Of a DNA stretch of 64,000 nucleotides, positions 36,550 through 45,471 are shown piece by piece. A model generated the notes under the pieces. It saw only the letters and a list, made by a program, of their open reading frames with translations. It had not been told where the DNA came from and did not search any database. Position numbers and translations under genes: made by a program. The DNA is from an uncultured Mucilaginibacter sp. (lineage in GTDB: Bacteria; Bacteroidota; Bacteroidia; Sphingobacteriales; Sphingobacteriaceae). Every line of letters starts with the position of its first letter. The first letter of the stretch is position 1. The stretch is taken from positions 1-64,000 of the forward strand of contig NZ_CAITNG010000039.1 of assembly GCF_903893715.1 (NCBI RefSeq), read 5' to 3'.

Positions 36550-36711
36550 TCAGGAATGGCCTTTAGCCACGATCCTGATAATTTTCCAGTTCAGGATCAT
36601 AAACCTGATTAGCTGAAAAGGTATAAACCTGCGCCAGAAAAGAGTCGTGTTAGTTGGTGTAGGCGGATAATACTGTTCAGAGTATTTATCAATTACAAGG
36701 CGGTTTTCCAT
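36550..36711 (-). CDS. Small basic membrane-associated protein upstream of cydA, 53 residues
   Basis: A 53-codon frame from ATG 36711 lies between the SQR-like gene (25 bases upstream) and cydA (31 bases downstream), all on one strand. It has a polar Tyr/Pro-rich head (DKYSEQYYPPTPTNTT) and a hydrophobic, Arg/Lys-rich rest (LFWRRFIPFQLIRFMILNWKIIRI). Small proteins encoded with bd oxidases in other bacteria are accessory subunits, but this one does not resemble CydX to my eye. Function unknown. Confidence 0.6.
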   Translation of the reverse strand: MENRLVIDKYSEQYYPPTPTNTTLFWRRFIPFQLIRFMILNWKIIRIVAKGHS

Positions 36712-36736
36712 GATTGATTTTTCTAAAGTTAACTAT

Positions 36737-38197
36737 TTATTCGGGTATCATCCACCAGAAGGGCTTTCCTTTGGCTTTGTATAAAAACATATAATGCATC
36801 AGCCATTTCAGCCAGTGTCCGGCCAGGCCGGGTTCTCCCATGGTGGTATTGATATCTCTTCCCCATTCCGGAAACTTGTCCCAGTCAGGCACAACCGGGC
36901 TCACCGTCATCGTAGCCGCAGTTCCCTTACTCATACCGTAGCCTGCCGAGACGATACAGGCCGCGCCCATTTTCCCCATGGAAGCTTTGTGTTTGATTTC
37001 TGGATTCCCGGTTTTTATCCAGTTAACAATATTTTCAGCCGTAACCTTACCCATCACACCCGAAGGCATACCCGTGCGGGGAGCTGTTGCATAAATAGCG
37101 GTCCCATTCTTATTGGTCATCGGTTTAGAAATAGAATGCGGCGGCGCAAAAGCGATACCCGGCGCAAAAATATTAGGGTAGGAAGGATTCTGATAAGTTT
37201 GCGGCCAGTCCGCTACAGACCATTCTTCAAATGGCCTCGGGGTATAGTCAGCATCTACTTTCATTAACCCGTTCGGTGCGAATAATTTCGCGGAGATGTC
37301 CGTCCCTTGTTTGTCAAATGCCTGAAATCCATGCCCTGCGAATCCCGGGATGAGCATGGCAAAGTCGTAGGCTTGTTCTAAATATTCGCCGTCGAGGTTT
37401 TCATAGTAGATCTTTTGGGCATCTATCTTTTTAACGCCCGCCCTTTTGATCCATTTAATATTCCTTTCCACGAAGTAGGATTCCGCAAATAATTTGGTAT
37501 TGGAAATGAAGCCTCCTTTTTTGATAAAAGCCCCGCCCATACCGAAATCACCCAGTTCATATTCATTGGTGATCCAGACGACTTCTGCAAGGTCCTGCAG
37601 CCCCCTTCTTTTGATCTCGAAATCGACATTTAAAATATATTCAAAAGCGGCTCCCTGGCAGGTGGCGGTAGGGTGGCCGGTGCCGATCACAAACGTTTGT
37701 TTCTGGCCGTTTTGCATCTTTTCCAGTTTCTCCTTAAATAATTCCCAGGCCTCCGTTGCGTGAGAGAATGTACAAACTGATGCGATATTTCCTTCGCCCG
37801 GATGAAGCCCCTCCGTAGCCTCGAAATTAAGCTTCGGCCCCGTTGCATTGATCAGGAAATCATACGGAACTTTTTGGGTCTGCCCCGATCTATCCGGCGT
37901 GGTAAAACTGACCTCTACATAGCCTGAATTTATTTCAGCATCTCCCTCAGGATAAAACCGCTGTGCTTTTGCCTGCAAAAATTCAACGCCCCATTTTTTA
38001 TACAATGGTTTCAGATCAAATTTGATCTCGTCGGCGGTCATTCTGCCGACACCCACCCATATATTAGAGGGTATCCACTGATAGATGCTTGAAGGTGATA
38101 TGACGGTCACCTGGTGTTCCTTCGTTAAATACCTTTGCAGATATGACGCGGCAGTATGCCCTGCGACACCTGCTCCTAAAACGACTATTCGTGCCAT
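36737..38197 (-). CDS. Sulfide:quinone oxidoreductase-like flavoprotein
   Basis: The 486-residue protein has an N-terminal FAD-binding GAGVAGHTAASYL, a second dinucleotide site NATGPK and cysteines C142, C180 (GHPTATCQG) and one near 418 (GAACIVSAGYG). A C-terminal amphipathic region (LKWLMHYMFLYKAKGKPFW) suits membrane attachment. This is the layout of sulfide:quinone oxidoreductases and close relatives. It begins an operon with a 53-residue protein, cydA, cydB and a methyltransferase, so electrons from sulfide could pass via quinone to cytochrome bd. The exact substrate is inference. Confidence 0.82.
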   Translation of the reverse strand: MARIVVLGAGVAGHTAASYLQRYLTKEHQVTVISPSSIYQWIPSNIWVGVGRMTADEIKFDLKPLYKKWGVEFLQAKAQRFYPEGDAEINSGYVEVSFTTPDRSGQTQKVPYDFLINATGPKLNFEATEGLHPGEGNIASVCTFSHATEAWELFKEKLEKMQNGQKQTFVIGTGHPTATCQGAAFEYILNVDFEIKRRGLQDLAEVVWITNEYELGDFGMGGAFIKKGGFISNTKLFAESYFVERNIKWIKRAGVKKIDAQKIYYENLDGEYLEQAYDFAMLIPGFAGHGFQAFDKQGTDISAKLFAPNGLMKVDADYTPRPFEEWSVADWPQTYQNPSYPNIFAPGIAFAPPHSISKPMTNKNGTAIYATAPRTGMPSGVMGKVTAENIVNWIKTGNPEIKHKASMGKMGAACIVSAGYGMSKGTAATMTVSPVVPDWDKFPEWGRDINTTMGEPGLAGHWLKWLMHYMFLYKAKGKPFWWMIPE

Positions 38198-38251
38198 GAT
38201 TGAATTAAAATAAGGTTGTGCTTATGTTTTCGATAAGCGTTTTTTACAATG

Positions 38252-38295
38252 TAAAGTTAAAGGTGTCCGACAACTTACTTCGTTACATTTGTTAC
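38252..38295 (-). promoter_or_regulatory. Crp/Fnr-type operator and promoter, SQR-cydAB operon
   Basis: GTTACA-TT-TGTTAC (38282-38295, one mismatch, centre 38288.5) is followed on the minus strand by TAACTTTA (38259-38252), one change from TAnnTTTG. The centre-to-box distance is 36.5 bases. Confidence 0.72.
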
Positions 38296-38365
38296 ATTCA
38301 AAAGCCCCTTTTGATAAAAGAAAGCACATTTGCTTGGTTGATGCATCGATTAATAATTCATTTTA

Positions 38366-38794
38366 CTAGCGCAGGTTAGAAATTATAGTTTCAGAACCCT
38401 TGCTTAGTTCAGGATGATAATGCAGTCCTGGTGTCAGCCAGTGCAGCAAGATAACCCTGGAATACCTTAAATTGAACGGTGCCAGTATGCCGACAACGCC
38501 TAATAAGACAGCCGTATAAACCCAGGGGTTGTCACTGCCGGTTAGTATTGATGTTCCGATTGCTAAAGTGACCAGTTCTGCCACAATGAATGCGTAACTC
38601 ACATACATCGCTCCGTAAAAATAGCCGGGCTCCCTTTCATAGGTCATGCCGCAATGCGGGCAGTTCGTCAGCATTTTTTGTCCGCTTAGGCTATACATCG
38701 GGTTTGCATAAATATTCCCAACCCAGCACTTCGGACATTTGGCATTAACTATCGCCGGCCACATGGTTAATTCTTTTTTTACTACTTTTTTCAT
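38366..38794 (-). CDS. DUF983 zinc-ribbon membrane protein
   Basis: The 142-residue protein has a Cys4 zinc-ribbon-like start (CPKCWVGNIY...CPHCGMTYEREPGYFYGAMYVSYAF) and two or three membrane helices, as in DUF983. It lies 21 bases after the flavoprotein-rhodanese gene and is likely in its operon. Function unknown. Confidence 0.88.
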   Translation of the reverse strand: MKKVVKKELTMWPAIVNAKCPKCWVGNIYANPMYSLSGQKMLTNCPHCGMTYEREPGYFYGAMYVSYAFIVAELVTLAIGTSILTGSDNPWVYTAVLLGVVGILAPFNLRYSRVILLHWLTPGLHYHPELSKGSETIISNLR

Positions 38795-38815
38795 CTTTAT
38801 TGAGTTTCCCTGTAA

Positions 38816-40480
38816 TTAGATAGTTATACCTTTTTCATCGTTACAGGTATGCCACAAGCTATACCCACCGGAAAGATTGTAAACATGGTCGTATCCCCGC
38901 TGTTTCAGTATCCTTTGCGCGAGGTATCCCCGAAGACCCGCCTCGCAATAAATAAAAAGCGTTCCTGTTGTAGGTATTTCATCCAGTCGCCCCCTGATCT
39001 CATCTATAGGGATATTTATCGCGTTCCCTATTCTCCCTTCCTGATATTCTGCGGCACTCCGCACGTCGATCAGCAAATCACCATCGCCGATCTTAGCCAG
39101 CTCATCCCAGTAAAATACATTTAGCTTTTCTGTCAGGATATTTTCCGCAACAAAACCAGCCATATTAACCGGATCTTTTGCGGACGAATAGGGCGGCGCA
39201 TAAGCGTGTTCGAATTCTGCCATGTCCTCAATAGTTCCATTATGTTTGATAATGCCCGCCAGGATATCCAGGCGTTTGTCCGCCCCATCGTAGCCCGCTA
39301 CCTGTGCGCTTAATAATTGCCCGTTATCCGGGGAAAAGGCGATCTGTATGGTCATTTTTTCTACATTGGGATAATACCCGGCATGTGATCCGCCACTGGT
39401 TGTGGAAACGATATGTGGAATGCCCGCTGCTTTCAAATTTTTGGAGGCGACACCGGAGGTGCCTACAGTCATATCAAAGACCTTTACAATTGCGGTGTTA
39501 ATAGCGCCTTTATAGGTTTGTTTATTTCCGAAAACGATATTATTAGCGCAGATACGCCCCTGCTTATTAGCAGGCCCTGCCAGGTAAGTGATCATCGGAA
39601 GGCCTGTTACCGGGTTGTTGAATTCGATGGCATCACCCACCGCGTAAATATGCGGATCTGAAGTTTGCAGGAATTCGTTAACTTTTATTCCACGTGTATC
39701 CCCGATTTTCAGTCCGGCCATAACCGCCAGCCGCGTATCCGGCTTAACGCCAATTGATAAAATAACGATATCCGCCTCCAGAGCGGCTCCCGTATTTAAG
39801 AGTACGGCGAGGCCGGTGCCCTCGCTTTCGAATCCCGAAACAGCCGTGTTAAGAACGAGGTTTACACCTTTAGCGCGTATATGCTGCTGAATCAGTGCAG
39901 CAATTGGGAAATCTAAAGGAGTCAGTATTTGCGGGGCCATTTCGACAACAGCAACCTCCATACCAATGGCATGAAGGTTCTCTGCCATTTCCAGCCCAAT
40001 GAACCCGGCACCGATAATCACGGCTCTTTTTGTTCGTTTTTCGATGATGTAGGCCTTAATATAATCTGTATCCGTTACATTTCGCAGTGTAAAGATACCG
40101 GCGGTCGTAATGCCAGGAAGCGGCGGCCGTAAAGGTTCAGCCCCCGGAGAAAGCACCAGCTTATCGTAATGTTCGTCATAAACTTCTCCTGTAACCAGGT
40201 TTTTAGCCGTTACGGTTTTATATGCCGAATTGATTGCAGTAACCTCCGAAAGAACCCTAACATCGATTTGAAAGCGCTGACGAAACGAGGCTGCCGTTTG
40301 AACGAGTAACTTGTTCCTATCCTTGATCACCTGTCCAATATAGTAAGGCAATCCGCAGTTCGCATAAGAAATATGTTCTCCCTTTTCAAAAATGATAATC
40401 TCTGCATGTTCGTCAAGCCTTCTTAGTCTTGCTGCTGTACTTGCGCCGCCGGCAACTCCGCCTATAATGATGTATTTCAT
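38816..40480 (-). CDS. CoA-disulfide reductase-like flavoprotein with C-terminal rhodanese
   Basis: The 554-residue protein has FAD-binding GGVAGGASTAARLR, an active-site Cys42 in SYANCGLPYYIG, an NAD(P)-binding region (RAVIIGAGFIGLEMAENL, about 153-170), a dimerisation domain, and a C-terminal rhodanese domain (about 460-554) with its catalytic Cys512 in YCEAGLRGY. This is the CoADR-RHD (Npsr-type) fusion that reduces CoA persulfides or polysulfides with NAD(P)H. It has its own GTAACA-type operator, and a DUF983 gene follows. Confidence 0.92.
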   Translation of the reverse strand: MKYIIIGGVAGGASTAARLRRLDEHAEIIIFEKGEHISYANCGLPYYIGQVIKDRNKLLVQTAASFRQRFQIDVRVLSEVTAINSAYKTVTAKNLVTGEVYDEHYDKLVLSPGAEPLRPPLPGITTAGIFTLRNVTDTDYIKAYIIEKRTKRAVIIGAGFIGLEMAENLHAIGMEVAVVEMAPQILTPLDFPIAALIQQHIRAKGVNLVLNTAVSGFESEGTGLAVLLNTGAALEADIVILSIGVKPDTRLAVMAGLKIGDTRGIKVNEFLQTSDPHIYAVGDAIEFNNPVTGLPMITYLAGPANKQGRICANNIVFGNKQTYKGAINTAIVKVFDMTVGTSGVASKNLKAAGIPHIVSTTSGGSHAGYYPNVEKMTIQIAFSPDNGQLLSAQVAGYDGADKRLDILAGIIKHNGTIEDMAEFEHAYAPPYSSAKDPVNMAGFVAENILTEKLNVFYWDELAKIGDGDLLIDVRSAAEYQEGRIGNAINIPIDEIRGRLDEIPTTGTLFIYCEAGLRGYLAQRILKQRGYDHVYNLSGGYSLWHTCNDEKGITI

Positions 40481-40530
40481 CTCTTATTTCCTTTGGTTTA
40501 ATCTGCTTCGTGCAGGTTAAATTCATGAAA

Positions 40531-40574
40531 CAAAAGTCCTTTTTTTTAAAAGCCGGAACGGTTACAAAAGTTAC
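40531..40574 (-). promoter_or_regulatory. Crp/Fnr-type operator and promoter, CoADR-rhodanese gene
   Basis: GTTACA-AA-AGTTAC (40561-40574, centre 40567.5) has mismatches to the GTAACA half in each arm. On the minus strand it is followed by GACTTTTG (40538-40531), one change from TAnnTTTG. The centre-to-box distance is 36.5 bases. Confidence 0.68.
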
Positions 40575-40623
40575 ATTCAGTTAAATTTCAGGAGTATTCA
40601 AATCAATGATATCAGAATAACTG

Positions 40624-40809
40624 TCAATTTTTTACACCTGCTGCTTTTAGGATAAGTTCAAGAGGACAAAATCTGGTAAAAGCAGATTGCAGCAGATTAA
40701 CACCTACAAATACACCCAGCCAAAGCCAGTTGATATTTATGGTGTAAGCCAAAACTAAACTGGTTAAAACGATTGTGCCTGCAACGGCACGAACTATTCT
40801 TTCTTTCAT
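40624..40809 (-). CDS. DUF2892 membrane protein (YgaP membrane-domain type)
   Basis: The 61-residue product (MKERIVRAVAGTIVL, then WLWLGVFVGVNLLQSAFTRFCPLELILKAAGV) is a textbook DUF2892, with two helices and the FCPLE motif. It is the last gene of the RND efflux operon, nine bases after the PII-like gene. In other bacteria this domain is joined to rhodanese in YgaP; here the rhodaneses are separate but nearby. Confidence 0.88.
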   Translation of the reverse strand: MKERIVRAVAGTIVLTSLVLAYTININWLWLGVFVGVNLLQSAFTRFCPLELILKAAGVKN

Positions 40810-40818
40810 GTTCTTAGT

Positions 40819-41124
40819 TTAAATAGCCTGTTCGACAGGCATAATGAATGCTCTTACCGGAAAATCTTTCTTAATAGATATATTATTAGCCTTTATAAGT
40901 TCTAAACCGTGAACGGCGTTTTCAGAGGGAGTAAATGTGAAAATCATCATCGATTCCGCAAGCTCTCCGCCGCTGGCAAACCAGTCCTCCAGATGATTTG
41001 ATTGATTACCGGTGCGATGACCTGTAATTTCATTGGTGCTGAATACGTCGATATTAGCTTGCTTAAATATCCGGGCAACATCAGCAAGGTGTTCTTTCAG
41101 GCAGGTTACGATCAGTAATTTCAT
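40819..41124 (-). CDS. PII-like small protein coupled to an RND pump
   Basis: The 101-residue protein has a ferredoxin-like beta-alpha-beta pattern: MKLLIVTCLKEHLADVARIFKQANIDVFST, then a T-loop-like stretch, then MMIFTFTPSENAVHGLELI. This resembles PII-like proteins found beside metal or bicarbonate transporters. Its start overlaps the RND pump stop (ATGA), so the two are probably translated together. It lacks obvious metal ligands at the C-terminus. A regulatory role on the pump is inference. Confidence 0.6.
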   Translation of the reverse strand: MKLLIVTCLKEHLADVARIFKQANIDVFSTNEITGHRTGNQSNHLEDWFASGGELAESMMIFTFTPSENAVHGLELIKANNISIKKDFPVRAFIMPVEQAI

Positions 41125-44100
41125 ATTTCTGATTTTTTAGGATTAATATTTGTTTTGCACATCATTTTAAAGTAAAGCAAAGGCACTACTATCAGCGTCA
41201 GGAAAGTGGAGGTGATGGTACCGCCCATTAGCGAGATAGCAAGCCCCTGGAATATCGGGTCGAACAAAATGATCACTGCCCCTAAAGCAACAGCGCCCGC
41301 AGTCAATAAGATGGGCGTAGTTCTTACTGCTCCGGCCTCAATAATGGCTTGTTTTAACGGGATACCTTCATCCAGCCTGATATTAATAAAGTCAATGAGC
41401 AAGATAGAGTTACGCACCATTACCCCGGCCAGCGCAATAAAGCCGATCATGGACGTAGCTGTAAAGTAGGCATGCAGCATCCAGTGGCCCAACACGATAC
41501 CTATAAGGGAAAGCGGTATGGCAGCCAGCATTACCAGCGGCACGGTAAAATTCTGGAACCAGCCCACGATCAGGATATAGATCATAATGATCACCACAGC
41601 GAAAGCGATACCCAAATCGCGGAATACCTCAAAAGTGATCTGCCATTCCCCATCCCATTTCAGGCTGTAATTGTCTTCCAGTTCCGGTTGATGCGTGTAT
41701 TCTTCTTTCAGCGAAAACCCTTTTGGAACTGTTACCACACCTAAGTGATCTGAAACATCAGATATAGCATAAGACGGGCTTTCCAGGTTACCGGCCATAT
41801 CGCCCAGCACGTACACTACTTCTTTTTGATTTTTACGGTAAATACTTTGGGGCTTGATCCGGCGCGTTACTGTTACCAGATCCTTAATAGGTACTGCGTT
41901 ACCCGACATCCCGATCACTTTTAAATTCAGCACATCGTCAATACTGCTTTTATCCGCATCGCTCAATTGTAGTTTAATCGCCGTTTGATTATAGGCGGCG
42001 GGTTGTGAAATATTACCAACAGGCATCCCAGATAATGCTGCGTTTATGGTTGCTGCGATTTGCACCGTAGCGATACCATAGCGCATCGCTTTTTCCTTAT
42101 TTACTTCTATATGGTATTCCGGCTGGTCGTCTTCCACCATCCAGTCCACGTCCACAACGTTGGATGTTTTGTTCATCAGGTTTTTTACCTGCCGTGCCAC
42201 TTTGATCTGCTCCTGGTAATCCGGGCCGTAAATTTCTGCTACTAAAGTGGAGAGTACCGGCGGGCCAGGCGGGACTTCCACAATCTTCACATTGGCATTA
42301 TACTTTCTGGCAATTTCCTGGATCGGGCCGCGCATATCTTTGGCGATGCCGTGGCTTTGGATACTCCGGTCTTTTTTGTCTAACAGGTTAACCTGTATAT
42401 CGGCTACATTATCTCCGCGGCGCAAATCGTAATGACGAACCAACCCGTTAAAACTGATAGGGGCCGAAGTACCGATATAGGTTTCATAATTCCTTACGAG
42501 TGCCTGGCCGGATATATACGAACCGATATCTTTAGCCACCGCCTGGGTCTTTTCCAGCGTGGTGCCTTCAGGCATATCAATCACCACCTGGAACTCGTTC
42601 TTGTTATCAAAAGGCAGCATTTTAACGGCCACAGTTTTAGTATAAAACATGGAAAGTGAAGCAAACAGAATAGCCACGATGCTCAGGATAAATGTCCAGC
42701 GTTTCCACCGGCTTTCCAGTAAGGGCTGGATGGACGAACGGTATATTTTATAGATCCGTGTTTCTTCCAGCAGTTTCGGTTTGGTTTCGTCGTGATCGAC
42801 ACCATGATTTTCTTTTTCACGTAGGAAAATATAGCCAAGGTAAGGCGTTAATGTTAAGGCTACGATAAGCGACAGGATCATGGCGATAGATGCGCCTATA
42901 GGCATCGGGCTCATATAAGGCCCCATCATACCGGACACAAATGCCATCGGTAATACAGCTGCAATTACCGTGAATGTCGCCAGGATGGTTGGGTTACCTA
43001 CCTCGTTAATGGCATAGATCGCGGCTTGTAATGGTGGCAGCTTTTTCATTTTAAAATGCCGGTGCATGTTCTCAGCAATGATAATCGAATCATCCACCAC
43101 TATACCGGTAATAAACACCAGTGCAAACAGCGTAATCCGATTAAGGGTGTAGTCCATGAAATAGTAGGCAAACAAGGTAAGTGCAAACGTCACCGGCACC
43201 GATAAAAACACCACCAGGCCACCTCGCCAGCCCATGGCTAGCATCACGAATACCGTTACGACCACAATGGCGATGAACAAGTGGAACAATAATTCGCCCA
43301 CTTTGTCCGACGCACTTTCACCATAATTACGGGTAACAGTTAAATGAACGTCGTTTGGTAAAAGCCCATTCTTCAAGTGCTCCACTTTATTTAGAATCTG
43401 CTCCGATAACTTCATCGCATCCGCACCTTTCTTTTTAGCAATGGAAAGGGTTATTGCCGGGTAGTTCGATTTGAAGTTGTGCGCATTTGCTGCGTCAGCT
43501 TTTCCGTAACCAAATAACACGTATTGGTTCGGCGTTTCGGCACCTTCATCCACTTTCGCGATCTGTTTCAGATAAACAGGCTGCTGCTGATTAATGCCCA
43601 CCACCAAGTTGCCGACATCGTCTGCAGAGGTGAGGAAGTTCCCGGTCTCTACGGAAAATGCTGTATCTTTCTGTAGTAAGGTCCCGCCAGGCAATTGCAT
43701 ATTACTGCCCTGAATCTGTTTACTGAGCGATAAAAAGTCTACATGGTTTTCAGCCATCTTATTTTTATCCAGCAATACTTTTACCTCGCGGTTACGGCCA
43801 CCAATGATGTTGACATCCGATACATCATTTATCTTTTTTACTTCGTTAGCCAGTTCCTGGCCTATCTGTTTTAGTTGGTAATCATCGTATTTATCGCTCC
43901 AAAGGGTTAAGCCCAATACCGGCACATCATCGATGGCGCGGGTTTTGATCAATGGCAGCGTAATGCCCTGCGGCATTTTATCCATATTTTTCATCAGCTC
44001 ACTGTATAGCTTCACCAACGACCGTTCTACGTCTTCACCTACCTTAAACTGTACGATCACCATAGCCTGCCCCTGCATAGAGGTGGAGTACACATATTCC

Positions 44101-44345
44101 ACTCCCTTTATATTGGAGATCATTTTTTCGATCGGTGCAGAAACCTTGGTTTCTACATCCTTAGGCGACGCGCCGGGATACCCGATAAAAATATCGGCCA
44201 TGGGTACCTTTATCTGTGGTTCTTCCTCGCGCGGAATTAAAAAAGTGCTGTAACCACCGATAAGTAAAAAGGCGATCATCAACAGTATCGTTAATTTCGA
44301 TTGTATAAATGCCTTGGCTATATTTCCTGCAAATCCGTCTTTCAT
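41121..44345 (-). CDS. RND efflux pump (AcrB/HAE type)
   Basis: The 1074-residue protein has the RND fold: helix one near residue 15-30, a large periplasmic part, a helix-four proton-relay motif VVDDSII (two Asp near residue 417), a second repeat, and a C-terminal GTITSTFLTLIVVPLLYF. The acidic pair indicates a proton-driven pump. The operon order is TolC-type channel, adaptor, pump, PII-like protein, DUF2892. The operator upstream of the channel gene places the pump in the Crp/Fnr regulon. Substrate not predictable from sequence. Confidence 0.92.
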   Translation of the reverse strand: MKDGFAGNIAKAFIQSKLTILLMIAFLLIGGYSTFLIPREEEPQIKVPMADIFIGYPGASPKDVETKVSAPIEKMISNIKGVEYVYSTSMQGQAMVIVQFKVGEDVERSLVKLYSELMKNMDKMPQGITLPLIKTRAIDDVPVLGLTLWSDKYDDYQLKQIGQELANEVKKINDVSDVNIIGGRNREVKVLLDKNKMAENHVDFLSLSKQIQGSNMQLPGGTLLQKDTAFSVETGNFLTSADDVGNLVVGINQQQPVYLKQIAKVDEGAETPNQYVLFGYGKADAANAHNFKSNYPAITLSIAKKKGADAMKLSEQILNKVEHLKNGLLPNDVHLTVTRNYGESASDKVGELLFHLFIAIVVVTVFVMLAMGWRGGLVVFLSVPVTFALTLFAYYFMDYTLNRITLFALVFITGIVVDDSIIIAENMHRHFKMKKLPPLQAAIYAINEVGNPTILATFTVIAAVLPMAFVSGMMGPYMSPMPIGASIAMILSLIVALTLTPYLGYIFLREKENHGVDHDETKPKLLEETRIYKIYRSSIQPLLESRWKRWTFILSIVAILFASLSMFYTKTVAVKMLPFDNKNEFQVVIDMPEGTTLEKTQAVAKDIGSYISGQALVRNYETYIGTSAPISFNGLVRHYDLRRGDNVADIQVNLLDKKDRSIQSHGIAKDMRGPIQEIARKYNANVKIVEVPPGPPVLSTLVAEIYGPDYQEQIKVARQVKNLMNKTSNVVDVDWMVEDDQPEYHIEVNKEKAMRYGIATVQIAATINAALSGMPVGNISQPAAYNQTAIKLQLSDADKSSIDDVLNLKVIGMSGNAVPIKDLVTVTRRIKPQSIYRKNQKEVVYVLGDMAGNLESPSYAISDVSDHLGVVTVPKGFSLKEEYTHQPELEDNYSLKWDGEWQITFEVFRDLGIAFAVVIIMIYILIVGWFQNFTVPLVMLAAIPLSLIGIVLGHWMLHAYFTATSMIGFIALAGVMVRNSILLIDFINIRLDEGIPLKQAIIEAGAVRTTPILLTAGAVALGAVIILFDPIFQGLAISLMGGTITSTFLTLIVVPLLYFKMMCKTNINPKKSEI

Positions 44346-44350
44346 GTCAA

Positions 44351-45466
44351 TTATTTTATTTTAACAGCTACGCCGTTGTATAATCTGCCTTCTGCGCTCA
44401 AAATAAACTGTTCATTTGCGGCGAGGCCGCTCAATACTTCTACGTGGTTGCCCTGAATTCTGCCCAGCCTTACCCAGCGAAGTAAAGCGGTATGGTTACT
44501 GCCGATGGTGTACAGACCGGTTAACTGGTCCTTATATTCAATTGCCGATATTGGCACCATTACTTGTGCATTATCCGTATTGGTTTGCTTTTGCTGTTTT
44601 AGAGGAATCATTACATTCGCGTACATTCCGGCGAATAGCCCCCGCTTTTCGTCATCCGGGACATGAACTTTGATCAGATATTGTCCGCCGCTCTGCGCCG
44701 AGGAGGGATCGATCTGTGCTATTTGGCCACTGATCGTTTTATGGATTGCATCGATATTTATAATCACGGGTGAACCTTCTTGAATTAAGCTGATCTCGCT
44801 TTCCGGAACGGATGCGCTTACCTGATAGCTACCACTCTGTTCAATGGTGAGTAGCGGCATTCCGGGATTCGCCATGCTACCTGCATCCATCATTTTTTGG
44901 GTAACGGTACCAGCAAATGGCGCAGTCAAATTAGTATAACTGAGCATCGCGTTTACTTCGTTCCGTTGTTGTTTGGCAGCTTCGAGGCCGGATTTGGCGG
45001 ATTGGTATTGCAGGGTTATATTATCCAGTTCTTTGGCAGAGGCGCTTTGCTGCTTGTATAAAACTGTGAAACGATCATAGTCCTTTTGAGCACTCTTTAA
45101 AGCAGCTTCCGCTTGGGCGATCATCGCGTCTGTTTGCGCTCTTTTCGCAAGGATATCATCATTGCTGATTGTTGCCAGTAATTGTCCTTTGTTTACCCGG
45201 TCGCCCACTTTAACGTTGATCTTGGTGATATACCCCATTACACGTGTGCTTATGTTAGCGGTCTGGCTAGCTTCTACCTGTCCGCTTACGGTTAAACCTT
45301 GTTTACCATCAGTGCCTGGCTGGCTGACCGTAACCAATACCGCGGTATTAATACCGGTTTGCGTTTCTTTTTTTTCATTGGAAGAACAGGAACTGATGAT
45401 CAGTATCCCTAAAACGGAAAGTATTAGTAAAGTCCTCTTATTGTGAATATATTGTCTCATTTTCAA
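44351..45466 (-). CDS. RND efflux adaptor lipoprotein
   Basis: The 371-residue protein has a lipoprotein signal ending ISSC (Cys27), a lipoyl half-motif (SGQVEASQTANISTRVMGYI), an alpha-helical hairpin (about 100-175), and beta-barrel and membrane-proximal domains. It links the RND pump to the TolC channel. It lies five bases from each neighbour. Confidence 0.92.
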   Translation of the reverse strand: MKMRQYIHNKRTLLILSVLGILIISSCSSNEKKETQTGINTAVLVTVSQPGTDGKQGLTVSGQVEASQTANISTRVMGYITKINVKVGDRVNKGQLLATISNDDILAKRAQTDAMIAQAEAALKSAQKDYDRFTVLYKQQSASAKELDNITLQYQSAKSGLEAAKQQRNEVNAMLSYTNLTAPFAGTVTQKMMDAGSMANPGMPLLTIEQSGSYQVSASVPESEISLIQEGSPVIINIDAIHKTISGQIAQIDPSSAQSGGQYLIKVHVPDDEKRGLFAGMYANVMIPLKQQKQTNTDNAQVMVPISAIEYKDQLTGLYTIGSNHTALLRWVRLGRIQGNHVEVLSGLAANEQFILSAEGRLYNGVAVKIK

Positions 45467-45471
45467 ATCTT

